Shown: positions 1 to 11,430, counted from the first letter of the stretch. The stretch: 64,000 bases of DNA from Cephalopachus bancanus (GCA_027257055.1 JAPVLO010000039.1:9020501-9084500), one strand, 5' to 3'. Translations and numbers: made by a program. Notes: a model not told the origin generated them from the sequence alone.

Positions 1-59
1 TTACCAAAGATTACTGAAGTTACACGAACTTGGAAAGCCTTTAGATTTACTTGCTTAAT

Positions 60-410
60 TTATGAGTATTCATTTACTTACAAACCAATTTGGTACACAA
101 TGGAATATTACACAGCCATAAAGAAGGACAAAATTATGAACTTCGCAGCAACTTGGATGGACTTTAGAGGCTATAATAGTGATCTATCACAGAAACAAAG
201 AACTGAGTGTCATATGTTCTCACTCATAAGCAGAACTTAAACAGCTATTGTAATACAGTAAGAAAGGGATTGGCAGTAGTGGGAAACTACCAGGGGAGGG
301 GGACTCACCTCATCAACAAGGGTAACTGCATAATGAAAGTTTGTATACCTAACCCTGAATTGTACCCCACATATTTAAAATTAAAAAATTTATTTAAAAA
401 AAACCAATTT
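60..410 (+). mobile_element. L1 (LINE-1) 3' end fragment
   Basis: The text reads like the 3' untranslated end of a mammalian L1: an 'acacaatggaatattacacagcc' type block, then 'aacttggatggac', then a block ending in an A-rich stretch near 400. It is 5'-truncated. Family assignment is by recognition; the subfamily is not determined. Confidence 0.7.
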
Positions 411-970
411 AGTAGCATGCTAGACACAGCTCATAATATTTACATATATATAAACACATTTAAATGTAAATACTTACCTATAAACAAAGATTTAATAGCT
501 TTTACTTCTGAATTTTAGTCAAGAAACAACAATAAACTCACCATTTTACAAATGATACCTGAATCCAAATTATATCTCTGACAAAATAGGAACCTGTTTA
601 CATGCCTAAACTTCATTTGTCTCAATAGGTAGTTCAGTTTAAGACCATGGACCAAAGTTGGAGTAAAGCAGTTTCTATGGCAGTTTAGTTTTTAAAACTT
701 TTTTTAACGTATTTTTTTTCAGTTTCAAAATGAGTCTTCAATGTTTATATTTTAGGTAGAACTGACTGACCTGTACAAAAAAATTTTCATTTAACAGTGA
801 GCTTTATCTAAACACCAGTAGTTTAGTTACCAGTAAATTCAAAACAGACAGAAAAACTGATACTTTAGAAGCCTCTATTTAACACTGTGGCTGCAGGTTA
901 ACCATTTGAGCTCTGAAATTTCTTAGCTGTAATTTGCCCATTAGTTCAAAATGTGGGCACCATAGGCCTC
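411..970. other. AT-rich single-copy sequence, no feature recognised
   Basis: About 560 bases of AT-rich sequence with no open frame of note, no repeat I can name and no similarity to other parts of the window. Confidence 0.5.
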
Positions 971-972
971 AA

Positions 973-1266
973 TTTTTTTTTTTTTTTTTGAGTTGGAGTC
1001 TCACTGTCGCCCAGACTGGAGTGCAGTGGCCACTCCCAGCCACCGCAGCCTCGACCTGCTGGGCTCTGGCAATCCTTCTGCCTCAGCCTTCCAGGTAGCT
1101 GGAACTACAGGCGTACGCTACCATGCCCGACTGATTTTTGATTTATTGTAGAGATGAGGGCTCGCCAAGTTGCCCTGGTGGGTCTCGAACCTGTGGGCTC
1201 AGACAATTCACTCACCTCAGCCTCTCAAAGGCGCAGGATTACAGACTGAGCCACCGAACCCGGCTG
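973..1266 (-). mobile_element. Alu element, minus strand
   Basis: It begins with a T-run and 'gagttggagtctcact', and carries the reverse complements of both Alu arms, ending near 'cccggctggg'. It shows the lineage-type changes common to the younger Alus of this window (right-arm text 'ccactcccagccaccgcagc'). Confidence 0.9.
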
Positions 1267-1931
1267 GGCCTCAATATTTAACCAGCTGGAGTTTCAGAAA
1301 ACCAGGTGTGCCTTTGAGGCTCTTTCAAATATGAAACAAACCATGAAACCAAAGGAGGAGACTGGACAATGACTGAGAGTTTCAAGGCGAGACAGTGAGG
1401 GGTGGGTGGGTGAGTCTGGTCTCTGGGCCTAAGACAGCGTGATAAGAATAGTGTCAAGAATGTGCTTCTTGTGGAGAGAGCTCCTGCTGGCCGTGACACC
1501 AGCCGTCATCTCTCTTCCTCTTCCATGTCTCAGTTTTCCCACTGAATGTCAGAGGCAATCATGGGGGACTATCATTTGTGCCCCTCAAATATGACATGGC
1601 TCCCAGATAAGATGTTTGTGATATTCCCTATGAGGCCCTTACACATCAGGGGACAACTCCCTGACCGCTTCATGAGACCCTCAGTCACCCGAGAATGTCT
1701 GTGCACAGATCAAAGGACCGAAGCCCAGGTTCATAACAAAGAGGGGCTTTCTTTCTCTAGGCTTTTGCCGCCAGTCCTTACACACATGTATTCAAACACA
1801 AAGACAAATCTGTCAAGAACTTTGTGGCCACAAAATAGCTGCCGGTAGATGCTGATAACCATTCAAAGACCTGATCTGACATGTTCGCACATGGCCAAAC
1901 CCCGAGATTCAGCCTGCTGGAATCCTAAGGA
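1267..1931. other. Single-copy sequence between Alus
   Basis: No gene or repeat recognised. Two short open frames here have no domain and no sister copy. Confidence 0.4.
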
Positions 1932-2360
1932 TTTTTTTTTTTTTTTTTGAGTAGGACTTTTACTCTATCGCCAGCCTGAAGTGCAGTGGCATGGTCATGG
2001 GCATCACAGCCTTGACCTGCTGGGCTCAGGCGATCCTTCTGCCTCAGTCTTCCAAGTAGCTGGAACAGATACATTTCTGGGCTTTAGAAAGTTTCAGCAG
2101 AGCCATTTCTTATCTAGGTCTGGCAGAGACTTCTCCAGGGACCTGCATTATTCTTTTCTACGTCTCCTGCTTATCAGGGACTCATGGAAGATGGCTGTGT
2201 TCCCTTCAGTACCTTCCCTTCAGTAGCTAATTTTTGGATTTATTGTAGAGATAAAATCTTGCCAAGCTGCCCAGGCTGGTCTCGAACCCGTAGGCTCAGG
2301 CATCCTCTTGCCTCAGCATCCCAAAGTGCTGAGATTACAGCCGTGAGCCACTGTGCCCAA
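1932..2360 (-). mobile_element. Alu element, minus strand, interrupted by a templated insert
   Basis: A minus-strand Alu flanked by the direct repeat CTAAGGATTTTT (near 1,925 and 2,364), which marks its target-site duplication. The element is split between the right arm ('gtagctggaac', about 2,062) and the middle ('tagctaatttttggattt', about 2,224) by 160 bases of foreign sequence, with about a dozen Alu bases lost. Confidence 0.85.
2063..2223 (+). repeat. Templated insert inside an Alu (copy of 3,314-3,460)
   Basis: Bases 2,063-2,209 match 3,314-3,460 over an equal length of 147 bases with a modest number of substitutions; both start 'gaacagatacatttctgg' and end 'gtgttcccttcag'. The inserted copy ends with a second 'ttcccttcag' (2,214-2,223), a small local repeat. 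The donor lies 1.25 kb downstream in the same orientation. Confidence 0.8.
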
Positions 2361-2439
2361 CTTCTAAGGATTTTTAGCATGCTTTTGTGTCAAAACCAGA
2401 AACAAAACCAAAAACAAAACTAGAAACAAAGCAAGCAGG

Positions 2440-2838
2440 CTTATTTATTGCTTCTAAGCAAAAACCCAGGGGATTACAAGGTACAAATACTAGCCAAAGG
2501 ATGTCCTCAAAGCACTAAGGGGTCAAGACCGCATTTCACTGGCACCTGCAAATTGGACCCAAGGACCCAAATAGGAAACTGTCAAACACCTTGGATTCCA
2601 CTCTAGTTTTTGGCTTACCACTAAGTGCATTTGCTTTCCAAAGTTGAGCACTCCAAAATCTAAAGTTTTCCCAGTTTTGTCTTCTCAGAAGGACTGGTGG
2701 TCCCATTCGACTGGAGCACTTCTCAGAGAGTTCCTGGAGCAAGAACTCTCTGGTGGCCACCAGGAGCCTCTGGGGAGCTATCCCATCGACGCTGGCCAGC
2801 TGCAAGCAGCAGGGGTCTCAGTGGAGTCACCAAATGTT
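2440..2838 (-). mobile_element. Endogenous retrovirus leader/internal fragment, minus strand
   Basis: Read on the minus strand, the sequence just inside the LTR-like block starts TTTGGTGACTCC. That resembles a retroviral primer binding site (closest by eye to tRNA-Trp, with mismatches) placed directly after a CA terminus. The following 400 bases look like a retroviral leader. No gag or pol motif is visible. This is an inference from end structure. Confidence 0.35.
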
Positions 2839-3480
2839 ACGGGCCGACCCAAGAATCATCTGCTTCCCTTGCGGTCAATCAAATACGAGAGGCAGAAAGC
2901 TGGGAGAAGGAGTTTTATCTGACACCTTGGGATCAGGGAACAGACTGTATATCCACCAAAAGCCTGTTCATTTAAGCAGAGTTTCCATCCAGTATTTATG
3001 ATAAAACATACAATATTTTTATCTTTGCCCCACCATTGATTAATGATAACTATGTGTCTCATGACCATTACTCAGTTTCTTTGTTAATCAGTGTTTAGAC
3101 CCCAGTCACTGTCATAAACCCGTGCGCAGATTACATCAATCCTGCCATTCTTCTAAGTTACAGTTACCTTGAACAATTTGGAGCTGCATACTTTCTAGTT
3201 GAGTACAGTTCTTTGCTTATTCCGGGAGTTCCGGTTCACAGGGCTCGATTAAGCATTATATATATAATGAATACAAAGACATGAAAGAAAGCAGGTGCCA
3301 TTAAGAGACTAGCGAACAGATACATTTCTGGCCTTTAGAAAGTTTCAGCAGAGCCATTTCTTATCTAGGTCTGGCGGAGGCTTCTCTAGGGACCTGCAGT
3401 CTTCTTAAGTGTGTCTCCTGCTTATCAGGGGCTCGGTGAAGAGGGCTGTGTTCCCTTCAGAACCAGCAACAGCTACGAGA
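2839..3480 (-). mobile_element. Probable LTR, minus strand, right end not fixed
   Basis: On the minus strand the block ends '..GTAACA' at 2,839, directly before the primer-site-like sequence, as an LTR would. I could not find the TG start or a target-site duplication, so the right boundary is approximate. It includes the donor of the 147-base copy found at 2,063. Confidence 0.3.
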
Positions 3481-3769
3481 TCCAAGGACAGTGAAGGGGG
3501 GACAAGGAAAAGTTCACTTTTAAACTCAAATGACTTCTACCTTTAGCCCAACTCAGCTTAATACAAGTTTCTAGGTCTTTTCCAAATGACTGTGTTAATA
3601 TAACAAAGATGACGTCTTTCTAGCCTTTAACACTCCTGCTCATTTTTCTTGGGGGTGTCACTCTCTCTGACTCCCCAGGCCCTGGGTCCTCAGGATGGGC
3701 AGCCATTCGCCTCCATTGGCCTCGGGGCTCAGCACAAATTCCACCTCATGACAGCCTGCAGAATGAGGT

Positions 3770-5287
3770 CCCCATGGGCTGTGGCAACTCTAAGAACCTG
3801 CAGACCTGGCCCTGGCCTGGCAACACTGAGCAAAGATAGGAGCATCCGCCAGGTGGGTGCCAGGACTGCGACTCTCAGAGGCCCCTGCCTGTGCCTGGCA
3901 CTTGGTGGCCACTTCACCGACCATATGACTGAGACCACATGTCACATGGCCTCTGGCACAGGTAACAGGAACAAAAACAGAACCTGTAGGCATTTCCTTG
4001 CCGGTGTCCTCTCGGTAGTGGGCCTTGGCCAATGTCTGCAAGAAGATGTCTTGGTCTGACCATGACCTGGATGACAAGAAGACAGCACCACTGCTGCAGA
4101 AGACAGTGTGGCCTGGCCCAGGACCTTACTGCTTAACCAGGCCAGGTCCTGAGGCCTGCCATAGGGGCACGCTGGGGAAACTGAGGCCTCTTGCTGCCAA
4201 CACACCACAAGGAAACTTAGGCCTCCAACTAGGTAATGACTGGATGTATGGGGCTATATACAAACTGAAATGAAATAAAAATAAAAGTCATTTTCCTTGG
4301 TGGCACTAACCACATGTCAGGGGCTTGATACCACCTGTGGCTAGTGGCCACCACACTGAACAGCACAAACATGGAACATTTGCATCACCCAGAGCTGATG
4401 ATGCCCTGAGAGTGGATGACTTCACCTTTGGGGGAGGGGTGACCTGGGAAGACCTGCTAAGGAGGGGCCATTGCAACAGAGACAATGTGGGAACATCTGG
4501 AAAACATTTATTCATTCAGCAAACCTTCACTAAACGCCTGCTTGGCAAGCAAGCTTTCTTCCTGGGAAGCCAAGGAAGACGACTGCTCCTGCTCACACAT
4601 CAGGGACAATAAAGAACATGCATAACACACCAGCTGACAATTCACAGAGAGAGAAACCAGGCAGGGCAAGAAATGAGACAGGGCAGGGGTGCAACTGAAG
4701 TACGGGAAGAGCTCTGGCCGACACTGGAGCAGGGCCCTCACCGTGGCCACACCTCAGGGAAGACTCTGATGGGCAGAGGACATCTGCAGGGTGGACATGC
4801 AGTCACAGCGGTCACCAGGGACGTGGAGCTGGGGGAGGTAGATGGAGAGATGAGGTCTGGAGGAAGCGAGGCCACGCGCCCGGCCATGGAAGGTTTGACT
4901 CAGCAGCGGTGGCTCCTGGAGGCTTGGAGGGAGTAGGTGTCAGGGTCTCCCCTCTATGTCGAAGGTCCATGCTGGGTGCAGTTCGGAGTGTAGACGGTAG
5001 GGGGAGATCCTGGGCAGCCGAGGAACCCCAGGCTTGGGAAAGGGGGGGTGTTGAGAAGCGGCTGAACTCAGGGTGTTTCTCTGGAGGTAAAACCGATAAA
5101 AGCATGTCAGGGAGCAAGGATGCCAGGGGTGCCTCCCTGGGCAGCTCCAGGGGTCTCATCATCCCAGGAACTCCTCCCAGTTCGCCGCTGGATTGAGGCG
5201 CTCTCAGTGACCAGGGCAGCTCCACTCCTCCTTTAACCCATGCTTTCCTGAAGCCCAGCATCCAGTCAAGTCCTAATAAAGGCGTCA
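3770..5287. other. 5' flank of the duplication unit, no gene recognised
   Basis: GC-rich sequence present again, inverted, at 53,830-56,195. A 158-codon open frame (4,812-5,288, minus) is not kept open in the U3 copy, so I do not call a gene. The block at 3,770-4,230 matches 55,860-56,195 reversed. Confidence 0.45.
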
Positions 5288-5604
5288 CGGGACCAGATGC
5301 AGTGAGGCAGGCGGATAGCTTGATCCCAGGAGTTCTAGATCAGCCTGGATCACATAGCAAGACCTCGTCTCTACCAAAAAAAAAGATAAGAAAAGAGAAG
5401 AAAAAAAATTTAGCCAGGCATGGTGATGAGCACCTGCAGTCCCAGTTACTCTGGAGGCTAAGGCAGGAGGATCACTTGAGCCCAGGAGTTGGAAGCTTTG
5501 GCGAGCCATGCTCATGGCCAATGTCTGCAAGAAGGTGTCTTGCAGACATTGGAGTGTCACTACACTCCAATCTGGGCAACAGAGCGAGACCCTGATTCAA
5601 AAAA
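5288..5604 (+). mobile_element. Alu element, 5' damaged, with internal hairpin
   Basis: A plus-strand Alu lacking its first part ('gtgaggcaggcggatagcttg' onward) and ending in 'gagcgagaccctgattcaaaaaaag'. The right arm is interrupted by a fold-back insert. The right-arm end recurs at 19,915-20,015 in U2 and reversed at 53,700-53,820 in U3, so this Alu predates the duplication. Confidence 0.8.
5518..5552. repeat. Perfect 15-bp hairpin inside an Alu
   Basis: CCAATGTCTGCAAGA (5,518-5,532), loop AGGTG, then the exact reverse complement (5,538-5,552). The left arm also matches 4,029-4,043 in the unit flank, 1.5 kb upstream. The U2 copy of this Alu reads through without the hairpin. Confidence 0.85.
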
Positions 5605-5619
5605 AGGGAATGTGGCATG

Positions 5620-6684
5620 AAAGATAAATTTTCCAAGCCTTTGCACATCTGAAAATATGTTCATCCTTTGCTTCTGGTAGATTCACCCTCGAGTTAGATG
5701 CAGAGTCTCAGGTGGAAAGCATTCTCAAGCAGACATTGCCAGGTCTGCTCCTGTGTTCCTGGCACCCAGAGTCGCTGTTGAGATGGCCAACAGCTCTCGT
5801 AGAAAGTCTCCGTCCTGTCCAGGTGACTGACTCTTCTCTCTGGATGCTGTTCGCATATTCTCCATGTCTGTAGTCTTCTGACACTTGATGGGATGAGCCT
5901 TAGGACCTGATGTCCTCTGGCCTCATGTCATCTTGGGAATGGTGATTGCCCTTGCCAGGGACACAGTCGTGGCCTGTGGTCTTTTGACCACAAGCTGGGT
6001 GGCTTCAAACATCAGACGTGTACGCTATCACAGTCTAGAGGGCCAGAAATCTGAAACCAAGGTGTCACTGTCCCTGAAGGCCCTGGGGAGGGTCTTATTC
6101 TTTCTCTTCCTGCTGCAGGAACTCCAGTGCTTCTGGTAGCAGCATCCTCTACTCTGCCTCCAGCTCCATATGGCCTGCACCTCGGGGCCTGTCCTGTCTC
6201 TTATAAGAACACTCATCATTGAATGTAGGGCCCACCTGAATTACCCGGGAGGGCCTCATTTCAAAATCCTCCATTACATCTGCAAAGACCCTTTTCCACA
6301 TAGGCCATGGTCACAGGTCCTGAGGTTAGGACTTAGACGTACATTTTTGGGACAGTGTCATTCAATGCAGTCTACCTCCTGTGCCCCCAAATAAATTCAG
6401 GTTGCTCCCAATCACATTTCCATCACCTTGCCGAGACACGGAGATATGGGACCTCTCGGGATGTGACTGTGCCCAGCCTGGATGCCAGATGCCCATGCAG
6501 AACTGGCTCGCTTGACCTCCCAACCCAGCCGGGTTCTCTGTCATGTTGGGGCTTCTTGGGAACATTGTCCATGTGCTCCTGTTGAAGCCTCAGCCTCATC
6601 TGCCTCTGAGCTGACCACACAGCAGCTTGAACCTGGTAGAATGATTTTCCAGAGAAGCTTTTGCATCTGTTTTAATTTTATTTA
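5620..6684. other. Unit sequence upstream of PTX4 copy A
   Basis: Shared with U2 (20,020-20,730) and, reversed, with U3 (52,900-53,690). No domain or splice-consistent exon seen. It serves as a useful alignment anchor for dating the units. Confidence 0.5.
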
Positions 6685-6685
6685 T

Positions 6686-6948
6686 TTATTTTTTTTGAGT
6701 CGAAATCTCGCTCTGCCACCCCAGGCTTGAGTGCAGTGGTATGCTTACGGCCACTGTAGCCTTCACCTGCTGGGCTCAGGCGGTCCTTCAGGCATGCGCC
6801 ACCATGCCTGGCTAATTTTTTGATTTATTGTAGAGATGAGGTCTCGCCAAGTTGCCTAGGCTGGTCTTGAACCTGTGGGCTCAGGCAATCCTCTCATCTC
6901 AGCCTCCCAAGGTGCTGGGATTATAGGCATGAGCCACTACGCCCTGTC
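6686..6948 (-). mobile_element. Alu element, minus strand
   Basis: Starts at a T-rich tail, 'tttttttgagtcgaaatctcgc', and runs to 'gagccactacgccctgtcc'. Part of the right arm is deleted ('ggtccttcaggcatgcgcc'). It lies upstream of PTX4 copy A exon 1 and is absent from the corresponding place in U3, where the sequence continues directly near 52,650. Confidence 0.8.
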
Positions 6949-7163
6949 CTGTTTTAATCTTATCTCCTTGGGAAAGTCCAGTTTGAGAGCTGCAGGCCTG
7001 AAGGCAGATGCCTGTTACTGGGGGGCAGGAAGTACCTGCTGTCCAACCAGGGCAGAAGAAGGAAAACCAGCCGACTGGAGGGCTAGGGGGTGTGGCATGA
7101 GCCGACGACACCTCATCTGTCCCTTGGTTCGGCAGGAGACTGCTGGGCCGCCCTCCTCTTAGG

Positions 7164-7305
7164 ATGGGCTGCCTGGGGACGAAAGCCCTGCCTTTGTTTC
7201 TTATTTTCTGAGCCTATATATCTACATGGGGTTTCACTGCAGAAAACCGTCCTGGCAGGGCCAAGAGGACCATTTTTTGAGAGACTCCGTAGACTGGAAG
7301 AGCAG
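7164..7305 (+). pseudogene. PTX4: PTX4 copy A exon 1 (signal peptide)
   Basis: Starts ATGGGCTGCCTGGGG and ends GAAGAGCAG directly before GCAAGT, a GC-type splice donor. After the start the frame is lost near 7,205-7,213 and resumes as ..IYLHGVSLQ..PFFERLRRLEEQ. Copy C has the same exon without the extra base. Confidence 0.8.
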
Positions 7306-8109
7306 GCAAGTACACTCACAACTTCGGACAGTTCGTTTTTAAAATTGGACACAGGCGAAGAACACATGTTCCAGAAACAGTAAACGTCAGTGCTTGGAGG
7401 ATACAGACGTGGAATCAGCTAAAGTTATTTTCACCTGTAGTTGGAAACCAACTGCCAGATTTGCTAGACTCTGCCTGAAAGACCAGCCAGATGACATAGG
7501 GGTGTCAGGTGGGGCCAGAGGCTGGAAGGGGACCTGGAAGGCCTGAGGAGCACTGCTGGGGACCCTGGAGGTTCTGGGGTGCTGAGACAGGGCAGCGTTG
7601 CTAGGCACGGGAGCCACAAGGTCATGGGTCTGACTCAGTAAAGAGGGTGTCGGTCTCCCAGACCTCTATATAGTATCCATGGATGGTTTCTGTGTGCCCT
7701 GTGTGTTTTCAGCCTGCACTAAGTGCCTCCTGTCTGAGGCCCATAAAGCACTCGTGAGATCACACTGCCGGCCCGCCACCCACAGGCAGGACCTGTGGTC
7801 CCAGTAATGAAGTGACTGACCAGTGTCATGGGGGCCTGGAGGAGGGATCAGAGCCTGGGCTGTGTGCTTAGAGTCCACACCCCACACAGTGCAGCTCCAG
7901 ACCTGGGGTCAGTCACTGGTCTCCCCGTGCCTGGCTCAGTGGTGCTGGTCATGGTAACCAGCCACCTTCCAGTGTCCTCCTGTGGGTCAGACTGGAGTAA
8001 AGACATGAAGTGCCACCCCAGCTGGGCAGGAGCAGGCACCGCAGCAGTGGGAGGAAAGGCCTGATCCTGCTGCTCCCTGCCCCGTCCTTGCTGTGTGTCC
8101 CCGTTACAG

Positions 8110-8721
8110 GTTCAAAGATTCCAAGAGATGTCCTTGACGCACTGCAGAGCATCACCAGCAACTATGACATGGACACCAGATTCTGGAGCCTGTTGGAAGA
8201 GAGTCAGACCATGGCCCTGGCAGACCACCAGTCACAGGTGGCCATGCAGGACCTCAGGACCTGTGTGAGGAAAGCCCGGTGCAGAAGCCAGAAGGTGGAT
8301 GCCATGCTGCAGGCCTTGGACCAGGCCCTGAGCAAGAAGAGCAAGCAGCAGGCACCAGAGAGGAAAACGGAGAAGGATGCCCTGTAGGACACACTGGATC
8401 ACCTGATGCACCTTGTCCACAGCCAGGCCGCCAGGCTGGCCACTCTCGAGCAGCAACTGAAGATGGCCAAACTTGGCACCACAGCCATGGGGCCAACCAC
8501 AGCCCTCACCACAACCCAGGGCCACCCTGAGCAGCCAAGCCAGAGCTTCTCAATGCTATTTGGGGAAGAGCAGGTGTTCACTGCTCCCACTGAGCACAGG
8601 AGCTCCATTCAGGACACGGCCAACAATCTGCAGGGGATGCGGGAGACCCCAGCCCCAGGCAGCACTCGGGCACCTGATGGGGCTTCCACAGCCCCACAGG
8701 ACCTCCAGGGACCAGGCGAGA
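8110..8721 (+). pseudogene. PTX4: PTX4 copy A exon 2 (coiled coil)
   Basis: The acceptor is cccgttacag before GTTCAAAGATTCCAAGAG; the donor is GTAAGT at 8,722. The heptad-rich part reads ..NYDMDTRFWSLLEES.. and ..KVDAMLQALDQALS... A one-base deletion sits near 8,139 and a TAG replaces an expected Arg codon at 8,385-8,387. Past the stop the frame continues [19 protein letters not shown]. Confidence 0.8.
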
Positions 8722-9589
8722 GTAAGTACCGCAGCCATCCTCGAAACCAGTCCTCTGAAAAGGCACCTCACCCTTCCTGCTCCACCCTGTAGGGACAGAC
8801 TGGCCTGAACCTGTCATTCATCCATGGGACAGTCATCATCCTGTCATCAGGTCCCCAGTAGGCTGAGCCCCTGTGTGCCTTCCATGGCAAAAGGAACCCT
8901 GCAGAGGGATTGAACCAGGACCTGGAGATGGGGTGAGGATACTGGGTTGTCTGATGGGGCCAGCACCATCACAAGGTTTTTATGAGGGGAAGCAGAAGGG
9001 TCAGTCACAGGAGACATGGGGATGGGGCAGAGGCTGGAGAGTTGCAAGAAAAGGGCCATGAGTCGAGGGACACAGGCGCCCCTGGAAGTGGAAAGGGTGG
9101 GAGATGGCTTCTTCCCTGGGGCCTCCAGAGGGAGCCAGCCCTACCCACACCTTGGTGTGAGCCCCGAGTTGGACTGTGACCTTCAGAAATGTAAGACAAC
9201 AGACCTGTGCTGATGCGAGTGGCTAACTTTGTGATGCTGAGTGGCAGCAGTGATAGCAGACTCATGCCGGGCCTCCCTGGTAGTGAGGAGTTCCAGTTCA
9301 GCTGCATAGAGGGAGCCCAGGCCCTAGCGGGACCCAACCACTCCCTGATAGGGCCCTCATCTTCTGTCCTCCTGGCTGTAAAATGCGGTGATCACATGGT
9401 GAGGAAGCATGGGGCGCCGCCAGGGAGCCCTTGGCAGCGCCATCCCTGAGTTGGTGCATGGCAAGCATGGGTCCTGGGAGTGTGAGGTCTGTCCCACCTG
9501 CCCCAGGGTGCGCCTGCAGCATGGATGCTTCTGGATGTTTCTGCATGGCCTCCTGGCATGGGACCAGCTCTCCCCCTTTCTGTTTCTAG

Positions 9590-10229
9590 TTTGCATTGGG
9601 GGCCCCGTGCTGGTTTTCCCAAATGTCTCCACCAAGAACGTGGTTTTCCTTAGCCCTGGCTTCCCCACGGCCCTTCGAGCCCTGTTGATCTGCAGCTGGG
9701 TGTGCATACACTCTGGCCACCTGGGAACCCTCCTCTCCTACAAGATGGAGGACAATGTTGACGAGCTTGAGCTGTACGGCTGGGACTCCCTGTACCCCGG
9801 CTTCATGCTTTTAGTGATTGGAGACACGGCAAACAGGGCACTGCCTCTGCTGCCACTGCAGGATGGCCAGTGGCACCCTATCTGTGTCATCTGCATGTCC
9901 ATCCAGGGCAGATACTGGGTCTACGTTGACGGCAAGATAGTACACTTTAGCTTCTAATTAAGGGAGGGTTATGAGATCCCTCCTGGAGGGAACCTGGTGC
10001 TAGGCCAGGACCAAGACACTGTGGGAGGTGGTTTCAACAGCTCTGAGGCCTTCGTGGGGAGCGTGTCTGGTTGGCCATCTGGAACCAGGAGCTGCTCCAC
10101 GAGGAAGTCACAAATGTCGTCACTGGGAAAGCACTCCCGACAGGCGCCATCCTGACACTGGCCAGTGTCACATCGGTAGGCGGATACGTGCAGCGGGTCA
10201 TCTGCCCCTGCCTGGAGCACTGTTCCTGA
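9590..10229 (+). pseudogene. PTX4: PTX4 copy A exon 3 (pentraxin domain)
   Basis: The acceptor is ctgtttctag at 9,589. The domain holds ICSWV, LLSYKMEDN, the signature-like WHPICVICMS (copy D reads [10 protein letters not shown]) and [19 protein letters not shown], the usual calcium-binding region of pentraxins. Stop TAA near 9,957, frameshift near 10,070, terminal TGA at 10,227-10,229. Confidence 0.8.
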
Positions 10230-10999
10230 GGCCATGCCGTGTGGAGGCTGTGGTCAGGAAGAGGAGCTTGCCGGCACCCCGACTCGGCCACCCCAGCACA
10301 CTCCACCAAGGCCCTGCTGCCCGCCCTGGCTGTGCACACCCGTGCTCCGATGCAGGGCTGGGTGTTCTGTCCTGGGGAGGCGAAGATGGGCCAGGAAAGA
10401 GGGAAGAAAGAGGCCCTGCAGGCCTGGTTCTTACATGGTACGCCTTCAAAGCCTTCCACTACCTTGGCGGTTCTAGTCTGCTATGATTTTGATATGTCCG
10501 GACCTGGAGGGACAAGTGTGCTGTACTCCAGCCAGCCTTTTCCCAGGGTATATGTGTGTGCAGCAGTTGAAGCCTCCTTGCCTAAACATGAGTTCCCGGG
10601 GAGCTTCCTTGAAGCTGCAGAGACAGTATTCGAACTGTAGCTACCTGCTTTCAAGGTGATTCGTGAACATTTTCCTCTAGGCGACCTTGTTCCAACATCT
10701 CTTGCCAAAGGGACTGAGTCTGTTTCCTGACTCTCAGAAAGAGGACCCCCATCCTCAGGAGCCTTGGAGGATCACTCAGGTCCCCTGGGCCGTTCTGCTC
10801 TGTGGGCCCTTGTTGAACAATGAGGTCCCAAGAGAGGGACCCACAGAAGGAGCTGGCTGTCCCAGAGTAAGCGGTTAGATGGACCGCGATGTTCCCAAAA
10901 CACCTTCATTGCAGAGAAACTTACACATGATAAAAATTAACCTGCTTTTTGTTCAGAGACTTGTGGTAAATGTACTGAGTGTTGTGGCCATCACCACGG
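10230..10999. other. 3' flank of PTX4 copy A
   Basis: Matches 21,990-22,740 in U2 and, reversed, 40,650-41,380 in U3. No further exon seen. Confidence 0.5.
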
Positions 11000-11430
11000 T
11001 CTTGTTATAGAACATTTCTGTCGCCTCTCCTCCAACATATTGTGCCTGTTAGCAAACACTTCTGTCCCCACCCTCCCTCTCCCCAGCACCTGGCCCCTTC
11101 TCGTCTACATTCTGTCTTTATGGATTTTCCTGTTCTCTTCTGGAACTTCCTGTAAATGGAATCATACAGTGGGTGTCCGCTGGCATACAGTTTCTTTCAC
11201 TCCACGTGGTGTTTCCCGGGTCCAGCCATGTCGCAGCGTGCATCAGAGCTTCGTTCCGTATCATGGCCAAGTCATATTCCTTGGTATGGACAGACCACAT
11301 GTTTGTCCTTCCTCTTTTGATGGACATCCGGATTGTTTCCAGTTCCTGGTTGTTATGAACAAAGCTGCTGTGAGCATCCTCATACAAGTCTCCGTGTGGA
11401 GGTTTACGTATGTGTCATACATAATGTATA
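11000..11430 (-). mobile_element. L1 3' end fragment, minus strand
   Basis: The reverse complement reads as L1 3' text ('gatgtccatcaa..' type blocks, 'ggaatcatacagt' reversed). The same fragment is present in all units (22,740-23,160; 40,205-40,650; 61,065-61,510), so it predates the amplification. Confidence 0.7.

Larger units (their letters stand above)
7164..10229 (+). pseudogene. PTX4: PTX4-like pseudogene, copy A (exons 1-3)
   Basis: PTX4 is a long pentraxin: a secreted protein with a signal peptide, an N-terminal coiled coil and a C-terminal pentraxin domain. Exon 1 (7,164-7,305) encodes the signal region and ends ..FERLRRLEEQ. Exon 2 (8,110-8,721) encodes the coiled coil. Exon 3 (9,590-10,229) encodes the pentraxin fold, including VFPNVSTKNVVFLSPGF and [13 protein letters not shown], ending LEHCS-stop. 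Breaks: one extra base in exon 1 (142 against 141 bases in copy C), one base lost near 8,139, a TAG at 8,385-8,387, a TAA near 9,957 where copy D has Arg, and a frameshift near 10,070. Intron limits follow AG/GT rules except for a GC donor after exon 1. The family call is firm; inactivity follows from five independent lesions. Confidence 0.85.

Noticed and set aside
4812..5288. 158-codon open frame, minus strand
   Set aside because: The inverted sister sequence (53,850-54,320) does not keep the frame open; no domain recognised.
5900..6400. Possible coding exons in the PTX4 upstream flank
   Set aside because: Frames differ between U1, U2 and U3 and no splice-bounded open segment is shared.
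9409..9589. Upstream extension of the copy A pentraxin frame
   Set aside because: The open frame runs into intron 2; the splice acceptor at 9,589 and alignment with copies C and D place the exon start at 9,590.
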